From Lasioglossum baleicum (taxonomy: Eukaryota > Arthropoda > Insecta > Hymenoptera > Halictidae): DNA of 64,000 nucleotides. The position numbers and the translations under genes were made by a program. Position 1 is the first letter of the stretch. The number at the start of each line of letters is the position of its first letter. Below, in pieces: positions 12,320 through 23,227 of this stretch. Below the pieces are notes generated by a model. It was not told the DNA's origin, ran no database searches, and saw only the letters and a program-made list of their open reading frames with translations. The stretch is taken from contig NC_134936.1 in NCBI RefSeq assembly GCF_051020765.1, positions 4,711,045 to 4,775,044 on the forward strand, written 5' to 3'.

Positions 12320-13034
12320 GTAAACAGCCTCCAGTTTCTCTGTCGCGTTTTTAATACTTTTTAATGGGTTTTTAACATTTTTTTATCTTATTACGAATTT
12401 ATTTTAGTGAGTTACCATATTCATCGATAAAAAAAGATAAGTATACGTTACTATTTATATTGAGTCCTACAAGATTGCAATTAGAATTACGATTTTAATT
12501 ATGTCTACTTTTTCTATGAATATAGCAACGCGTGGGTGTCAGCGGTAATGAAATAGCAGATTCAAGAATGACTTCAAAGGAAAGCGAAGTGTATCGTTAC
12601 ATTAATATTTCATTCTGTAAGTACTTTGTACTTATAACTTTAACTATGTGTTTTTTTTTATGTTGTAGAAAGACAGAGGACCATTTAAAATCGCGGTAAC
12701 GTAAAATCAATATTAGCAGATTCAAGAATGACTTCAAAGAAAAGATAAGTATAAACTATACTATAAAGTTATGTAACAGACCTACATAACGTAGGCCTGT
12801 TACGAATAAACCCCTAGCAAACCTCCGCCGGTTATACACGACGACGCGAATCTAGTAAAGTACCACCGGCCTCCTGTCACAACAACAACACCGCCTGTAC
12901 CGCACGTACCCCGCACCCAGGCCCGTATTCCAACGGGAATCCAAATCAAATTTCCAAAATACTGTTCGAAAGACGGTATACGTCATTATCAAAATGCCGC
13001 ACCGCACCACCATCCCTTACCACCAAACCATCCC

Positions 13035-13041
13035 TATAAAA
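13035..13041 (+). promoter_or_regulatory. TATA box of LTR1
   Basis: TATAAAA in CCCTATAAAAGCCGTCG. The same context is present in the other LTRs of this family at 35194, near 31136, and at 29073-29080 on the minus strand. Confidence 0.65.
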
Positions 13042-13194
13042 GCCGTCGCGAACAGACTAGAATCACCTGAGTCTGCCAGCAGTTATCCAGGGACAACATC
13101 GTGCGATATTCCAGTGCTGTGAGTATTCTACCTGTAACCGTTGTCCACGTCTCCGCCGTTATCGGCATCCTGGTTCCGCTGGTACGAGCCGTGC

Positions 13195-13870
13195 TCTACC
13201 TCGAACACCCGGTGCGTCACCGGTCACTTTCGCCAGGCGCGTCGCCTCCGAGAGTCGACGATCAAGAAGCGGTGTGTCACCTCTTCGGCCTCGTCGGAAC
13301 CCTGCCGTCCTGCCCGTCCGCTGGTGCGAGCCGTGCTCCACCTCGAACACCCGGTGCGTCACCGGTCACTTTCGCCAGGCGCGTCGCCTCCGAGAGCCCG
13401 CGAACAAGAAGCGGTGCGTCACCCCTTTGACTTCGTTGGAGAACCTCCTGTCCAGTTATCCTGTACTTCCGCTGGTGCGAGCTGTGCTCCACCTCGAACA
13501 CCCGGTGCGTCACCGGTCACTTTCGCCAGGCGCGTCGCCTCCGAGAGCCGACGAACAAGAAGCGGTGCGTCACCCTTTGACTTCGTCGGAGAACCTCCTG
13601 TCCAGTTATCCTGTCGCTCCGCTGGTGCGAGTTGTACTCCACCTCGAACATACCCGGTGCGTCACCGGTATATTTCGTGAGACGCGTCGTCCACGAAATC
13701 GGCTGAACTAGAAGTGGTGCGTCACCCTTCGACGTCGCCTAAGAACCGCCTAGAAAGTCACCCTCGTGAGGCGAGTCGCCCACGAAGCCAGTCGAGCCAG
13801 ACAAGGTGCGTCACCTTGACCGTACTCCCTGAACGACTGTCCGGAGGAACTTCGATGACCCGTGCGTCAC
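13195..13870 (+). repeat. Tandem array inside LTR1
   Basis: Four to five diverged units, each with CGGTGCGTCACCGGTCACTT and TCGCCAGGCGCGTCGCC. The unit length keeps several frames open on both strands, which explains the overlapping long open frames here; none is a credible protein. Confidence 0.8.
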
Positions 13871-15516
13871 GGACATCGAAGGACCACTACAACCCGGCCT
13901 AGGTAGGGAGATCACGACGACAGTCGCGATCTAATCCTACTCCTGTCCATCCTGCCTGCACCCTACGCCTCTTACAGGTAGTACTCTCACGGTCACACGT
14001 TTTAAACTCACGGGCACCGTAGCATTATCACCGTGCACTATATCCTGAGGAACCGTATCCTGAGGCACCGTAGCTTACGCGTCCGAAAGGCAGCGAGTAT
14101 AATCTATTTACCCGCAACCGACTCGTCTCAGTTATTTCACCCGTACCGACTCCGTTCCTCGCGTCGTCACTCCACTTGTCGTTTAGAACCCTGGGTCGGC
14201 GAGCTGTTCAACACCAAGGAGCCCGAACGCGAGGAAGCCGAACGACGACGAAACACACCTGTTTCAGTTACATTAATATTTTATTCTATACTTTGCAATC
14301 ATGACTTTAACTAATTTTTTGTTTTTTTTTGTTATGTTACAGAAAGGCAGGGACCATTTAAAATCGATTTTCGTAACCGGAGATGTATGAAACTTGACAA
14401 ATGTGTTTGAAATTTGTGTTTTATTTGTCTAGTTTCATACTTAACGACCTGATATATATAAAATGTCGTTACAATAATTATGTGATTACCAAAATTGTTA
14501 GGAGTGATGCACATATGTATATTGAAATATAACGTAAATAAAATATTTTATATTGCATTATCAAGTCTGTACATTATTTTTCTGATTATAAAAATATTCA
14601 GTATTACATAATACATCAACAAAGAAGTATCGAAAAAATTGATTTTGATTTTTTAACAACGATAAAATTTATAAAAAATTCTGAGAAAAATTAAGGACAA
14701 TTGTTTCAATAATATCGGACTAATGAATTTTTATAAAACTGGTATCTCGAAAAGTTCAATACGAAATATGCATTTTCTTCGAATGTTTCGAGATTTTCAA
14801 TTTTTTTAAACATGTCTGTATAATTTGAAAAATCTGAAGAAATCTCAATCATGTGTGCTATTAAGTGGAATATTTAAAAATTTGTTCGTAATTGTGTGTG
14901 TTTATTGAGCATGGTTCGACTAAAAATCAATTTGTGTTGGGGGCCTTCTGGTCCACCTTAACTTTAAAAATCAACGAGAAAAATTTTTTAAGAAATACAA
15001 AACATATTTTAGGGTGAACCATTAAACCCGGTTTCTTAAAAAAAAATTTAGTCCAAATTTCGCTTCGATATCTTTTTTAGATCAAAAGTTATAGCAAAAT
15101 GTGCACCGCGCCGTGCCGCGCCGTCCCGGGATTCAAATGCGCGCCGTCTCCAGATGCCGACTTTCCGACTCGTGCTTCCGAAATTTCGGCAACATGAAAA
15201 TTGGTGAAAATCGAAGGAACGCGTCGCCGACGCGTTCGGTCGAGCAGGTAGTCACACGGACATGGTAGAGGTACGCTTGTTTGTGTAGCGCGCGTGCAAT
15301 CGAGCATGCACTCACACGGGCAGGGTAGAAGTACGTTCGTGTGTCGCGCGTGCGCAGCAGAAGCAACGGCGAGGACGGTCCGTCAGAGTGGGGGGTCCTG
15401 TGCTGGAGGGGAAGCGTCCTCGCGTCCCCGATTCTGGCATCACTGCCTTTCATCAGCAGTATCACAATTGGCGCTGCCGGCACTCGGCCCTTTTGCGGGT
15501 TGCAGGCAGAGTTGGG

Positions 15517-15785
15517 CAAAATGTAATTTCAATTACAATTACAATTACTTGCCAATTACTGTAATTTGGAATGGCAGAAATACAATTACAATTACATGTA
15601 ATTGTAATTGGTAATTGCAATTACTTGACGAATCACTGTAATTGTAATTGTGGTCCGCAATTACAATTACTGGTTGAGCGAAAGTAATTGCAATTCCAAT
15701 TCCAATTACATGTAACTGTAACTGTAATTGTTAGTAGCAGTTACAAGACTTACAAGTAATTGTAGCTGGTAGCTGCAATTCAGAC
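15517..15785. repeat. Degenerate TAATTG/CAATTA tract
   Basis: About 270 bp made almost wholly of overlapping TGTAATTG and CAATTACA hexamer variants on both strands, with interruptions such as GGCAGAAATAC. It is self-complementary throughout. Confidence 0.8.
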
Positions 15786-15790
15786 CTGCA

Positions 15791-16560
15791 GGGTGTCTGG
15801 CCTGCCCTTTCAGACTCCCCCCACTTCACCATAATTTTCATGTTGAATGTGTCAAGTTTTTGAAGCCCGTCCCTACTCTGTTTCCGGATAGTCCAGAAAC
15901 CTGCCCACACCCTCCCCTAGGGCTAATCCCTCCGCCTGTGCTGTGAGTCTATTGGGAGTTCAAGATGCACGGGACCGCGTATTGTTTGACCATTGGGAGG
16001 AAGTTACTGCTACTTGGGATCCGATGCGACTTTATCGAAATCACGGCTGGGCCGAGATATCAATTCCATATGGTCTTCTCTTGCCGAGTCTACTTCGCGC
16101 TGGGGTTGAGAAGGAAGGGTTCACCAACTTCGCCGAAATCTGTCTACTGAGAGATTTGATATCGGGTTCATCGAGATCTTCCTTCTTGGGTGGGCTTGAC
16201 ACATCCTAGAAAGTATGGCTGATTGTTTGGATGTGACCATCATCCTCGGTTCTGGTCGGTGTTCAGCAATTAGCTCCGTCCACCCGACCTTTCCCTTAAA
16301 GGTTTTCTTAATTCCGTTTGGGTTTCTTGATTCCATTTTTTAGTAGGGTCCATGCCCAGTTTCCACAGTAGTACCATTTGTTCGCTGACCACCCCCTTTT
16401 CCTTACTCTATCCCCCAAACAGGGGAGGTAGAGCGGCGGCGGGTACCCTTATGAGGCGGGATGGCCAACTTGGGCTTCCAACAGTTCACCGATTCCCTGG
16501 ATAAAGGGGAAATTGTTGCCATTGGTTGCCCTATGACCCCGACAGTAGGTACTAGAGATC
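15791..16560. other. Unassigned DNA with small open frames
   Basis: The longest frame, 15943-16209 on the plus strand (88 codons), has no motif I recognise. Nothing else supported. Confidence 0.3.
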
Positions 16561-16569
16561 GCGGTTTTG

Positions 16570-16720
16570 GACGTGTACTAAAATACACGTGTACACGTGG
16601 TACGTGAACCGTGTAGTACGAATTTAAGGATCCGTGAATGCGGATCCACGAACACGTGAATACAGATCCGTGTAACACGGGGCTGCGAACACGGATCCGT
16701 ATTCACGGATCCGTTCGTCG
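16570..16720. repeat. Palindrome-rich GGATCCGTG/CACGTG segment
   Basis: Short inverted and direct repeats of GGATCCGTG, ACACGTG and ACGGATCCGT. The right part recurs inverted near 25700-25745 as an outer end of the hairpin element. Confidence 0.6.
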
Positions 16721-17457
16721 GCACGTTCGAGTCCGACAACTGAGGCGTTATTGTTTTTAGATCAAATTCTTTTCTACTGTTGACGTTAGAAGTGAGACAA
16801 TAATAAAGTTGCGGTAAATTGTTCGACGTTAAATGACCGTATATTAAAATGCATATGTAAAATAAAATTGCGAACATTTGTGAAATTAAAATACACGGGT
16901 ACCCGTGTACTTAGTATTATATTACGTGCATTAAAATTCGGATTCGTTTATTGCACGTGAAATAGGGACCTCTATTAGATGTGATTCTGGAAGCGGGTAG
17001 CGCAGATGGAAAGAGATACTGAATAAATTAGCGGAAATAGCGCACGAAATAAAACAGGTGTTAGAAGAGCGATGCGTTTATTACGAAATAGAGAGCGATA
17101 CTGACGTGAAAGAGAACAATACAAAGAAAAAGAAAGGATTACATAGACAGGCATAAGTATGGATTTAAAGACGGCAGCATTGGTGACGCGTAAATATAAA
17201 CAGAAAACGTATTTGTGTAACGCCCGCGTTACTTGAGGCGTGAGCGTGAACAATGACTGTCCAGAGCTAACACACATTTTGAAAAACAAATTTTTGAGCT
17301 ACAGGTAACAAAAAATAATTAACACAATTTTACGAAATACAATTTATTAAATTAATTTTCTATTTTAGTATTATACAAAAAACCAAAATGTTTACATTCT
17401 CAGGTAGTAAACGCGTCCTTTTTCAAAATTAAAAGCTCACTTTATATACATACATAT

Positions 17458-17491
17458 TGTGGGGTGGGACCACACACAGTGGGGTGGGACC
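17458..17491. repeat. Short direct repeat
   Basis: GTGGGGTGGGACC occurs twice, separated by ACACACA. Confidence 0.6.
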
Positions 17492-18269
17492 TTTTATGCA
17501 TAATTACCTTACAATTTTTATATAATGACGACATTGTTGACATGTCCGACATACACGGAGAATACGAAAAATATATTGCGGAACCACAGTTACGGTTTGA
17601 TTTATGTCCGTATCAGTAGTGGAAGTCACGGATAAGCAAATATCCGACAATTGCAAGACTTGCAATTAAGTATTTGGCGATACCAGCAACGTCGGATATA
17701 GTACCGAACGTTGTTTTCAACTGTGGGAAATATTGTAACGCGAAAAAAAACGCGTTTTACCTGAAAATGTAAACATTTTGGTTTTTTATATCAAAATAAA
17801 AAATTAATTGATTAAATTTTATTGCGTAAACTTTTGTTAATTATTTTTTGTTACCTGTGTAACGTCGTACCGACGTGTTGCGTCGGTTTTGTTCATATGA
17901 GCAAATTCTCGCCGTATATATATATATGGTATACTTATACATGCTTATACCTCCTTCGTAAAATCCAAACCGAAATCGCGTTTAAATCCGTACACAGCGA
18001 TATGTATATATATCTTACGCGTATTTATATATATATATATATACGTATCCCCGTGAGCGTGAACATAGGGAATCGGAAAAGACGCGATAGTCACCGGTAC
18101 AAGCGGACGCCAGCATGGCAACCGCGAGTACAGGTGTACGTACATCTAAACCGTCGTTTCGTTCGAACTGCGAAAAGTATACATTGACGACAACATATTC
18201 GTCCGTACCTCGAACGATTTAGACAAAGGACTTCACGGTTCACCGAATCCCTATGGTCCGCGCTCTCAT

Positions 18270-18277
18270 TATAAATA
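18270..18277 (+). promoter_or_regulatory. TATA box of the 5' LTR
   Basis: TATAAATA, about 410 bp into the LTR, immediately upstream of the CTCTTCTAGTTC repeats; probable start region of the genomic RNA. The identical box lies in the 3' LTR. Confidence 0.6.
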
Positions 18278-18639
18278 AGACGAAATCGCGCGAATCTCTC
18301 TCTTCTAGTTCAGACTCTCTTCTAGTTCAGGCACTCTTCTAGTTCAGACGCTCTTCTAGTTCCGAATTTCATACAGTTCAGACTCTCTTCCAGTTTCGGA
18401 ATTTATACAGTTCTGTTCTCTAGCGTCGTCAGTCGAGTTCAAATCGCGTTTTCGGACTTTAATCTAGTTTAGTCCATTTTCTCGCGTTTTCGGACTCTGT
18501 TCAAAATCGCTCACGATACTCAGGTCGTATTGCATCTTACCATTTCTACCATTTTCATTACAGTTATATCTCAATTGTTCTAAATTATTCGTCGAGTTTG
18601 CTCGTAGACATTTATACCAAATTTACAGATATTTCTCTG

Positions 18640-18970
18640 TGCCATTTTGTTTATACGAGCTTGCTCGCATTATCTTTCACATTATAATTGCTTTTCTGCG
18701 CTATTTTTGTTCACACGAGCTCGCTCGCATTACTTTTCGTATTATAATTGCTTTCTCTGTGCTATTTTGTTTATACGAGCTTGCTCGCGTTATCTTTCAT
18801 ATTATAATTGCCTTCTCTGTGCTATTTTGTTTATACGAGCTTGCTCGCTTTATAATTCTTATTACAATTGCTATTTCTGCGCTATTTTGTTCACACGAGC
18901 TCGCTCGCTTTATAATTCATATTACCATTGCTATTCTGTGCCATATATTTCGTTCGAGCTTGCTCGCAAG
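18640..18970 (+). repeat. 60-bp tandem array in the 5' LTR
   Basis: Units carry (T/C)ACACGAGCT(T/C)GCTCGC and ATTATAATTGCT. ACGAGCTCGCTCG is near-palindromic. The array in the 3' LTR (24040-24425) has one more unit, so copy number changed after insertion or in another copy. Confidence 0.85.
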
Positions 18971-19660
18971 TCGTCATTATATTTTGTTTCACGAGTTCTG
19001 CTCGCAAATCATCACTTTGTATCCATTTTGATTCATTATACTTTGTTTGTTTAAACCTATTACTTCGCAGCTTTATTCAGCAACATCCTGCTCCTCGATA
19101 TCTTCCACTTCTAAAGTGTCGTTCCCGGTGACCGGTTAAAGTGATCGCGAAAGTGAGTGTGCGCGTGGTGTTTCATCGGGTTGTTCGACTCCGACCTGTT
19201 CCGCAAATTCCTTAGACTTCCTACGTCCGTTCTTCTAACCCTAAAATTGGTGTATCAATCGTGTACGTCTGAGCCCAGAGGGTGCTCGGTACCGAGAGAA
19301 CGCTAATTCCCTTCGATCGAAATCTCCTGTCACAAATCGAGCAAACCCACGCGTTCGGACGAGTTGCACACACCCGCATAGTGACACTTCGACCACTGGG
19401 AACCATCTCTACTACCGCGACGCGTGTTAGTTCTACGCGGTGTTCACGACGGACGACGTCCGTCTCGGTTCGCATTTATTCCCCTCTTCGCCCTTTTCAA
19501 CAACGACGAACACCGGTATCGGGTCCCTGATCAGACGTGGACGTTACGCGCCACGTGGATCTAAGATCGTCTTAAATAAAATTGGTCGGTTACGTCCCCG
19601 CCCCGTCTGGGCTCGTTTCGTCGGAGCATATCCGACGCGGGACGTAACAGGAGGTATTTT

Positions 19661-19677
19661 TGGCGCAGTCGGTAGGA
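19661..19677 (+). other. Primer-binding-site-like sequence
   Basis: TGGCGCAGTCGGTAGGA, 11 nt inside the 5' LTR. It resembles the tRNA-Ser-type primer-binding site reported for the 17.6/297 group of gypsy elements. The spacing is wider than usual. Confidence 0.55.
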
Positions 19678-19791
19678 CACGACGATCGCCGAATAAAACC
19701 GGTCGTTGGTTGTCGAAGTTTTAATCCGAATTCTTCTTCTTTCTCGCCCCTTAGGCGGCTTATACATGTATCCCGACCCCTTCTCTTCACG

Positions 19792-22596
19792 ATGGATTCC
19801 GCTGCATCAAAATTGAGTTCGAACGTGCCCTCACCCCTCTCCTCCTCGGACCTGTTCGCGTTCCAATTGGAACTCGCCAGGAAAGAAGCCATCCTTCAAG
19901 AGCGCGCCGCCGCCCTTGAAACCGCGGCGAGCCTACGCGAGTCAGAACAACGCGCGCGTGAAAATGAACTATTAGCAATGCGTCGCGACCTTCATGAGAT
20001 GCGGATGAACCACCTTGACTCGAACGCTGCACGCTTCCGCCCCCGCTACGATTCAACCCCCTTTTCCGAAACTCCTCGCCCAGACCCTGTGAATTTCACT
20101 GTTAAGCAAGCAGTAGAATTCATACCCACCTTCGATGGCAGTAATATGACCGTCCTACAATTCATCCGAGCGTGCAAACGCGCACGCGAGGTCATACCCG
20201 CGTACGCAGAACACACGCTGACCAAACTCGTCTGCAACAAGCTCCGCGGTCGCGCCTACGCGGCCGTGGAGGACGAAGATTGCTCCACTATTTCAGACCT
20301 CTGCAGCCGTCTTAAAGACGTGCTGGGTCCCCATCGTTTCGTTGACCAGTACCGAGGCGAACTGGCAAGCATCTCGCAGCGGCCCACCGAACACGTGCTT
20401 GACTTTATCAGTCGCGTAAAAGACCTACGCACCGCGATCCTCGATTGTCACCGCGACGGGACCAATGTCGACGATATCGACACCCTCACTATAGACAGTT
20501 TCATTCGCGGCCTCATCCCCACATTACGCGCAGAGGTCCGCCCGTTCCGAAACGAGCCGTTACGAATCGTTTTCGACGAGGCCATTTCCGCCTATAAACA
20601 ATACCAACTCGATAAACTCCGATACCAGGAACCCCTTCGCGACGATTATCGCCGCGCACATTTTTCAGAGGCACGTTCCTCTACGTCCAATCGCCGCGAT
20701 TATTATTCCCCCGAGCCTCGACGTCGCACCCCCGAGAATCGCGACCAATATCATCCCCCTCCTCGCGAACTTCGCGAATCTCACAAACCCCGCAATCGTA
20801 CGCCTGAACGTCGCGACTACTACGGCTACCCTCCCCGCGACGAATACGATTCGCGTAGTCCTACTTTTGAGCGACGAACGACGTCGGGTTTTGACCGACC
20901 CACGCCCGCGTACCGCGAACCCTGGCGTACCGCGGATCCTTCATATTCTGTAAACGCGTCTCGACCCCTCCCGCCACCGCGCAGATACGAACCCCCGCGG
21001 AACAGACAGCGAGCCGAAATCTCTTTCACAAATCAACCAGTCGTGCGCGATAACGTCTCTATTCCGTTCTCAAATCCGCGCGAGCACACGGTTGAGGCCC
21101 GTACCGTAGCGTGCGTCACCGTCGATGTAAATGATCCAAGTGCCGGACACATTTCTCGCCTAGATATTAAGCCGAACGTAGTTTTAGGTGACTGCCGAGT
21201 CACAAACAATCGCGGAAAGGCCAGCCCACGGTGCAGCGTTGCACTGACCGAAGCGGCGACCTCCTACCTACCGGTACTGAAGGTAGAAGAGATCGAAGCC
21301 CACCCTTTCTATTCCCACCCCAAACCCATTTCTGATTCCGGATCAGTTTCGGATCACTTCGCTAACTTTGCATCTCGCACGAGCCGGTCGTGCGAGTCGA
21401 TCGACATCGATCACCTCGCGCCAACTCCAAAATCCGAATCCGCTTCGGATTATTATATTCCTATTTCAAACTCAAAATCCGAATACGCTTCGGATCATTC
21501 TAATTCTAATTCAAATTCAAAATCCGAATCCGCTTCGGATTATTCTAATCCAAAGTCCGAATCGGCTTCGGATAATTCTATTTCTAATTCAAATCCACAG
21601 TCCGAAACTGTTTCGGACCATCTCGCTACATCTCGTACGACTCGACCGTGCGAGTCGATCAAAAATGATCACCTCGCGCCAATTCCAGACCTCGAAACAA
21701 AGAGAGTTCATTTCTCCCCACAAGATGCTACTCCGAGTATGACAGAACTCTGCGAAACAATCCCACTGACTCATCTCAATCCAGATAAGATTGAAAACGT
21801 AAAATCTATATTACGAGACAACCACGATCTCTCCTATCTCCAGAAAGATCGACGTGGAAGCGCCCACGCATGCGAACGCGAGATCATCGCCACTAGCGAT
21901 ACCGTTACGCGCATTCACCAATACCAAGCCCCGCCAACCCACGAGGAAATCATAAACGACATAATCACAGAAGTACCAGATGCTGCTTCGCCACAAATTC
22001 CAGACTATGCGCATAGAATTTCCTCTTGGATTGTGCGGAGGAAGTCGAAGAAGCGTCGCGACAAATTAAACAGGCTATCCAAGGAAAATGTACAGCCTGG
22101 AAATATAAACGATCGACATTCGCGCGTCCCAGTAGTTCGCAACAGACGCCGAGGATACCTGTTGTCAACTACCAACGGAACCTGCTTCAGTCTACGCTCC
22201 GTGGGAACACCGTACATCACGCCGCCCGCCCAAATCACCCAAACCCAACCAAGCTCAACGATCTCCCGTAGCCTCATACTGCCCGGCGAGATCCGAAACG
22301 ATGGCCGTAGCATTGGAACCGCATACGGTGACTCCTCCAATTCACCTGCAATCCGGACAAGCCTGTCCCTTCGAAAAAGGAAACTGCCTCGACACGCAGG
22401 ATGGCCCTACGTTTTGAGGCACAACACGCCAAATCTCTGCAGAGCATATCATGGCTGTGCTATTTCAGCCGAGAAGGCAGCCCAGTACACGAGCCGATTC
22501 GACGAGTTCCCTGGTTACAAGGGGACCATATTCTCCGATTCCAATGGAACGAAGATGTGCAAGGCGTGCAGCCTCCACCTTCGTGGAACCCTGTAA
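19792..22596 (+). CDS. Gag-like polyprotein of the LTR element (934 aa to the first stop)
   Basis: Structural protein expected to package the element's RNA. I take ATG 19792 (MDSAASKLSS) as the start; the frame is open 132 nt further upstream through the primer-site region. An N-terminal coiled coil (LARKEAILQERAAALETAAS, about residues 25-80) is followed by a retrotransposon gag/capsid region with FIPTFDGSNMTVLQFIRAC and SRLKDVLGPHRFVDQYRGEL (about residues 100-290). Next come an Arg/Pro/Tyr-rich basic linker with repeated RRDYY and RTPE motifs, a Ser/Glu/Asp repeat stretch (SKSESASDY, about residues 550-605), and a C-terminus ending in a CKAC pair. No CCHC zinc knuckle. The frame continues past the TAA at 22594 (see next entry). 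Its GC content is higher than that of the flanking hairpin. Confidence 0.82.
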   Translation: MDSAASKLSSNVPSPLSSSDLFAFQLELARKEAILQERAAALETAASLRESEQRARENELLAMRRDLHEMRMNHLDSNAARFRPRYDSTPFSETPRPDPVNFTVKQAVEFIPTFDGSNMTVLQFIRACKRAREVIPAYAEHTLTKLVCNKLRGRAYAAVEDEDCSTISDLCSRLKDVLGPHRFVDQYRGELASISQRPTEHVLDFISRVKDLRTAILDCHRDGTNVDDIDTLTIDSFIRGLIPTLRAEVRPFRNEPLRIVFDEAISAYKQYQLDKLRYQEPLRDDYRRAHFSEARSSTSNRRDYYSPEPRRRTPENRDQYHPPPRELRESHKPRNRTPERRDYYGYPPRDEYDSRSPTFERRTTSGFDRPTPAYREPWRTADPSYSVNASRPLPPPRRYEPPRNRQRAEISFTNQPVVRDNVSIPFSNPREHTVEARTVACVTVDVNDPSAGHISRLDIKPNVVLGDCRVTNNRGKASPRCSVALTEAATSYLPVLKVEEIEAHPFYSHPKPISDSGSVSDHFANFASRTSRSCESIDIDHLAPTPKSESASDYYIPISNSKSEYASDHSNSNSNSKSESASDYSNPKSESASDNSISNSNPQSETVSDHLATSRTTRPCESIKNDHLAPIPDLETKRVHFSPQDATPSMTELCETIPLTHLNPDKIENVKSILRDNHDLSYLQKDRRGSAHACEREIIATSDTVTRIHQYQAPPTHEEIINDIITEVPDAASPQIPDYAHRISSWIVRRKSKKRRDKLNRLSKENVQPGNINDRHSRVPVVRNRRRGYLLSTTNGTCFSLRSVGTPYITPPAQITQTQPSSTISRSLILPGEIRNDGRSIGTAYGDSSNSPAIRTSLSLRKRKLPRHAGWPYVLRHNTPNLCRAYHGCAISAEKAAQYTSRFDEFPGYKGTIFSDSNGTKMCKACSLHLRGTL

Positions 22597-22605
22597 ACTA
22601 CAAGA

Positions 22606-23019
22606 ATGCCCATACCGGCTGGCAATAGCCATGACCAAGGTCGTATTCTGGGACAACCAACACCCACTGCCAGAGAGAAGGCAGTCAGGTTCAGCTCTCC
22701 CTTTGACTGGCACCAGTGCTACCGGGGAACTGTCTACTCCGACACCAAAGGCCGAGACATCTGCCAGCGTTGCAACCTGCACGTACAAGGGCCCGGAGAG
22801 GCGTTCCACGTCCACTCCATCCAATCGATCAGGTGGATGGGGAACACTTGTGCGAACTGCAAGGGGCCTCTGTATCACACGCAACCCCCGTTGGACTGCA
22901 GCGAATGCGGGATGCGGCTCAACATCGTCATGGCCAGGGCCATATTCAGGAGCAGCCCACATGTCGAGGAACTCCGGCGATATCAGCTTCCGCTGAGAGC
23001 CAACAACCCGGCGCCCTAA
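22606..23019 (+). CDS. Zinc-ribbon-like ORF in frame with gag
   Basis: 137 codons in the same frame as gag, separated by one TAA and three sense codons. It contains CQRC, CANC and CSEC pairs, the last two spaced like a zinc ribbon. Its start (REKAVRFSSPFD...YRGTVYSD..CQRC.LHVQG) repeats the end of gag (EKAAQYTSRFD...YKGTIFSD..CKAC.LHLRG), a diverged internal duplication. It could be a readthrough extension of gag, or gag carries a nonsense mutation here. I do not recognise the family. Confidence 0.55.
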   Translation: MPIPAGNSHDQGRILGQPTPTAREKAVRFSSPFDWHQCYRGTVYSDTKGRDICQRCNLHVQGPGEAFHVHSIQSIRWMGNTCANCKGPLYHTQPPLDCSECGMRLNIVMARAIFRSSPHVEELRRYQLPLRANNPAP

Positions 23020-23227
23020 TGCCGCTTCTGCAGCTGGTGGGGCACTACCACCGGGGGGCCACCCGTTGGGCCGCCGCCCCGAGGAGGAAGGTGTGACGTC
23101 GTCCGACGTTGGTTCTGGAGCTTCCTCAGCTGACCCCCCCCCCCCCCCCCATATCCAACACGTCGTCAGCAGCATCCGCGTTTCACTGCGTTGCCGCCGG
23201 AAAAGTTCGCGCCCCCAAGGGGTAAGG

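Larger units (their letters stand above)
12772..14266 (+). mobile_element. Solo LTR, TGTAAC family (LTR1), TSD GTTA
   Basis: Starts TGTAACAGACC and ends CCTGTTTCA, with GTTA at 12768-12771 and 14267-14270. Removing it rejoins the right arm of the surrounding hairpin. There is a TATA box at 13035. The middle is a tandem array of about 130-160 bp units containing GGTGCGTCACC. No internal region or second LTR, so it is a solo LTR of a gypsy-type retrotransposon. Confidence 0.88.
10683..15448. mobile_element. Large hairpin element split by later insertions
   Basis: Arms 10683-11865 and 14271-15448 form an inverted repeat of about 1.2 kb. Ends read CAGTGATGCCAGAATC and GATTCTGGCATCACTG, hAT-like, but the flanking octamers do not match so the TSD is not confirmed. 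The loop holds a smaller inverted pair (GCAGATTCAAGAATGACTTC), a LINE fragment and a solo LTR. No transposase gene is visible. Confidence 0.75.
17858..19649 (+). repeat. 5' LTR
   Basis: Holds a TA microsatellite, a TATA box at 18270, about five CTCTTCTAGTTCAG units after it, an array of about 60-bp units with ACGAGCTTGCTCGC palindromes (18640-18970), and AATAAA at 19575. Confidence 0.92.

Noticed and set aside
13101..13711. Long overlapping open frames on both strands
   Set aside because: They follow the LTR1 tandem array, with the same Pro/Arg/Ser-rich peptide repeated in several frames.
22465..23175. 236-codon minus-strand open frame opposite the end of gag
   Set aside because: Antisense to the gag and cysteine-module region; no motif and GC-rich composition explains the openness.
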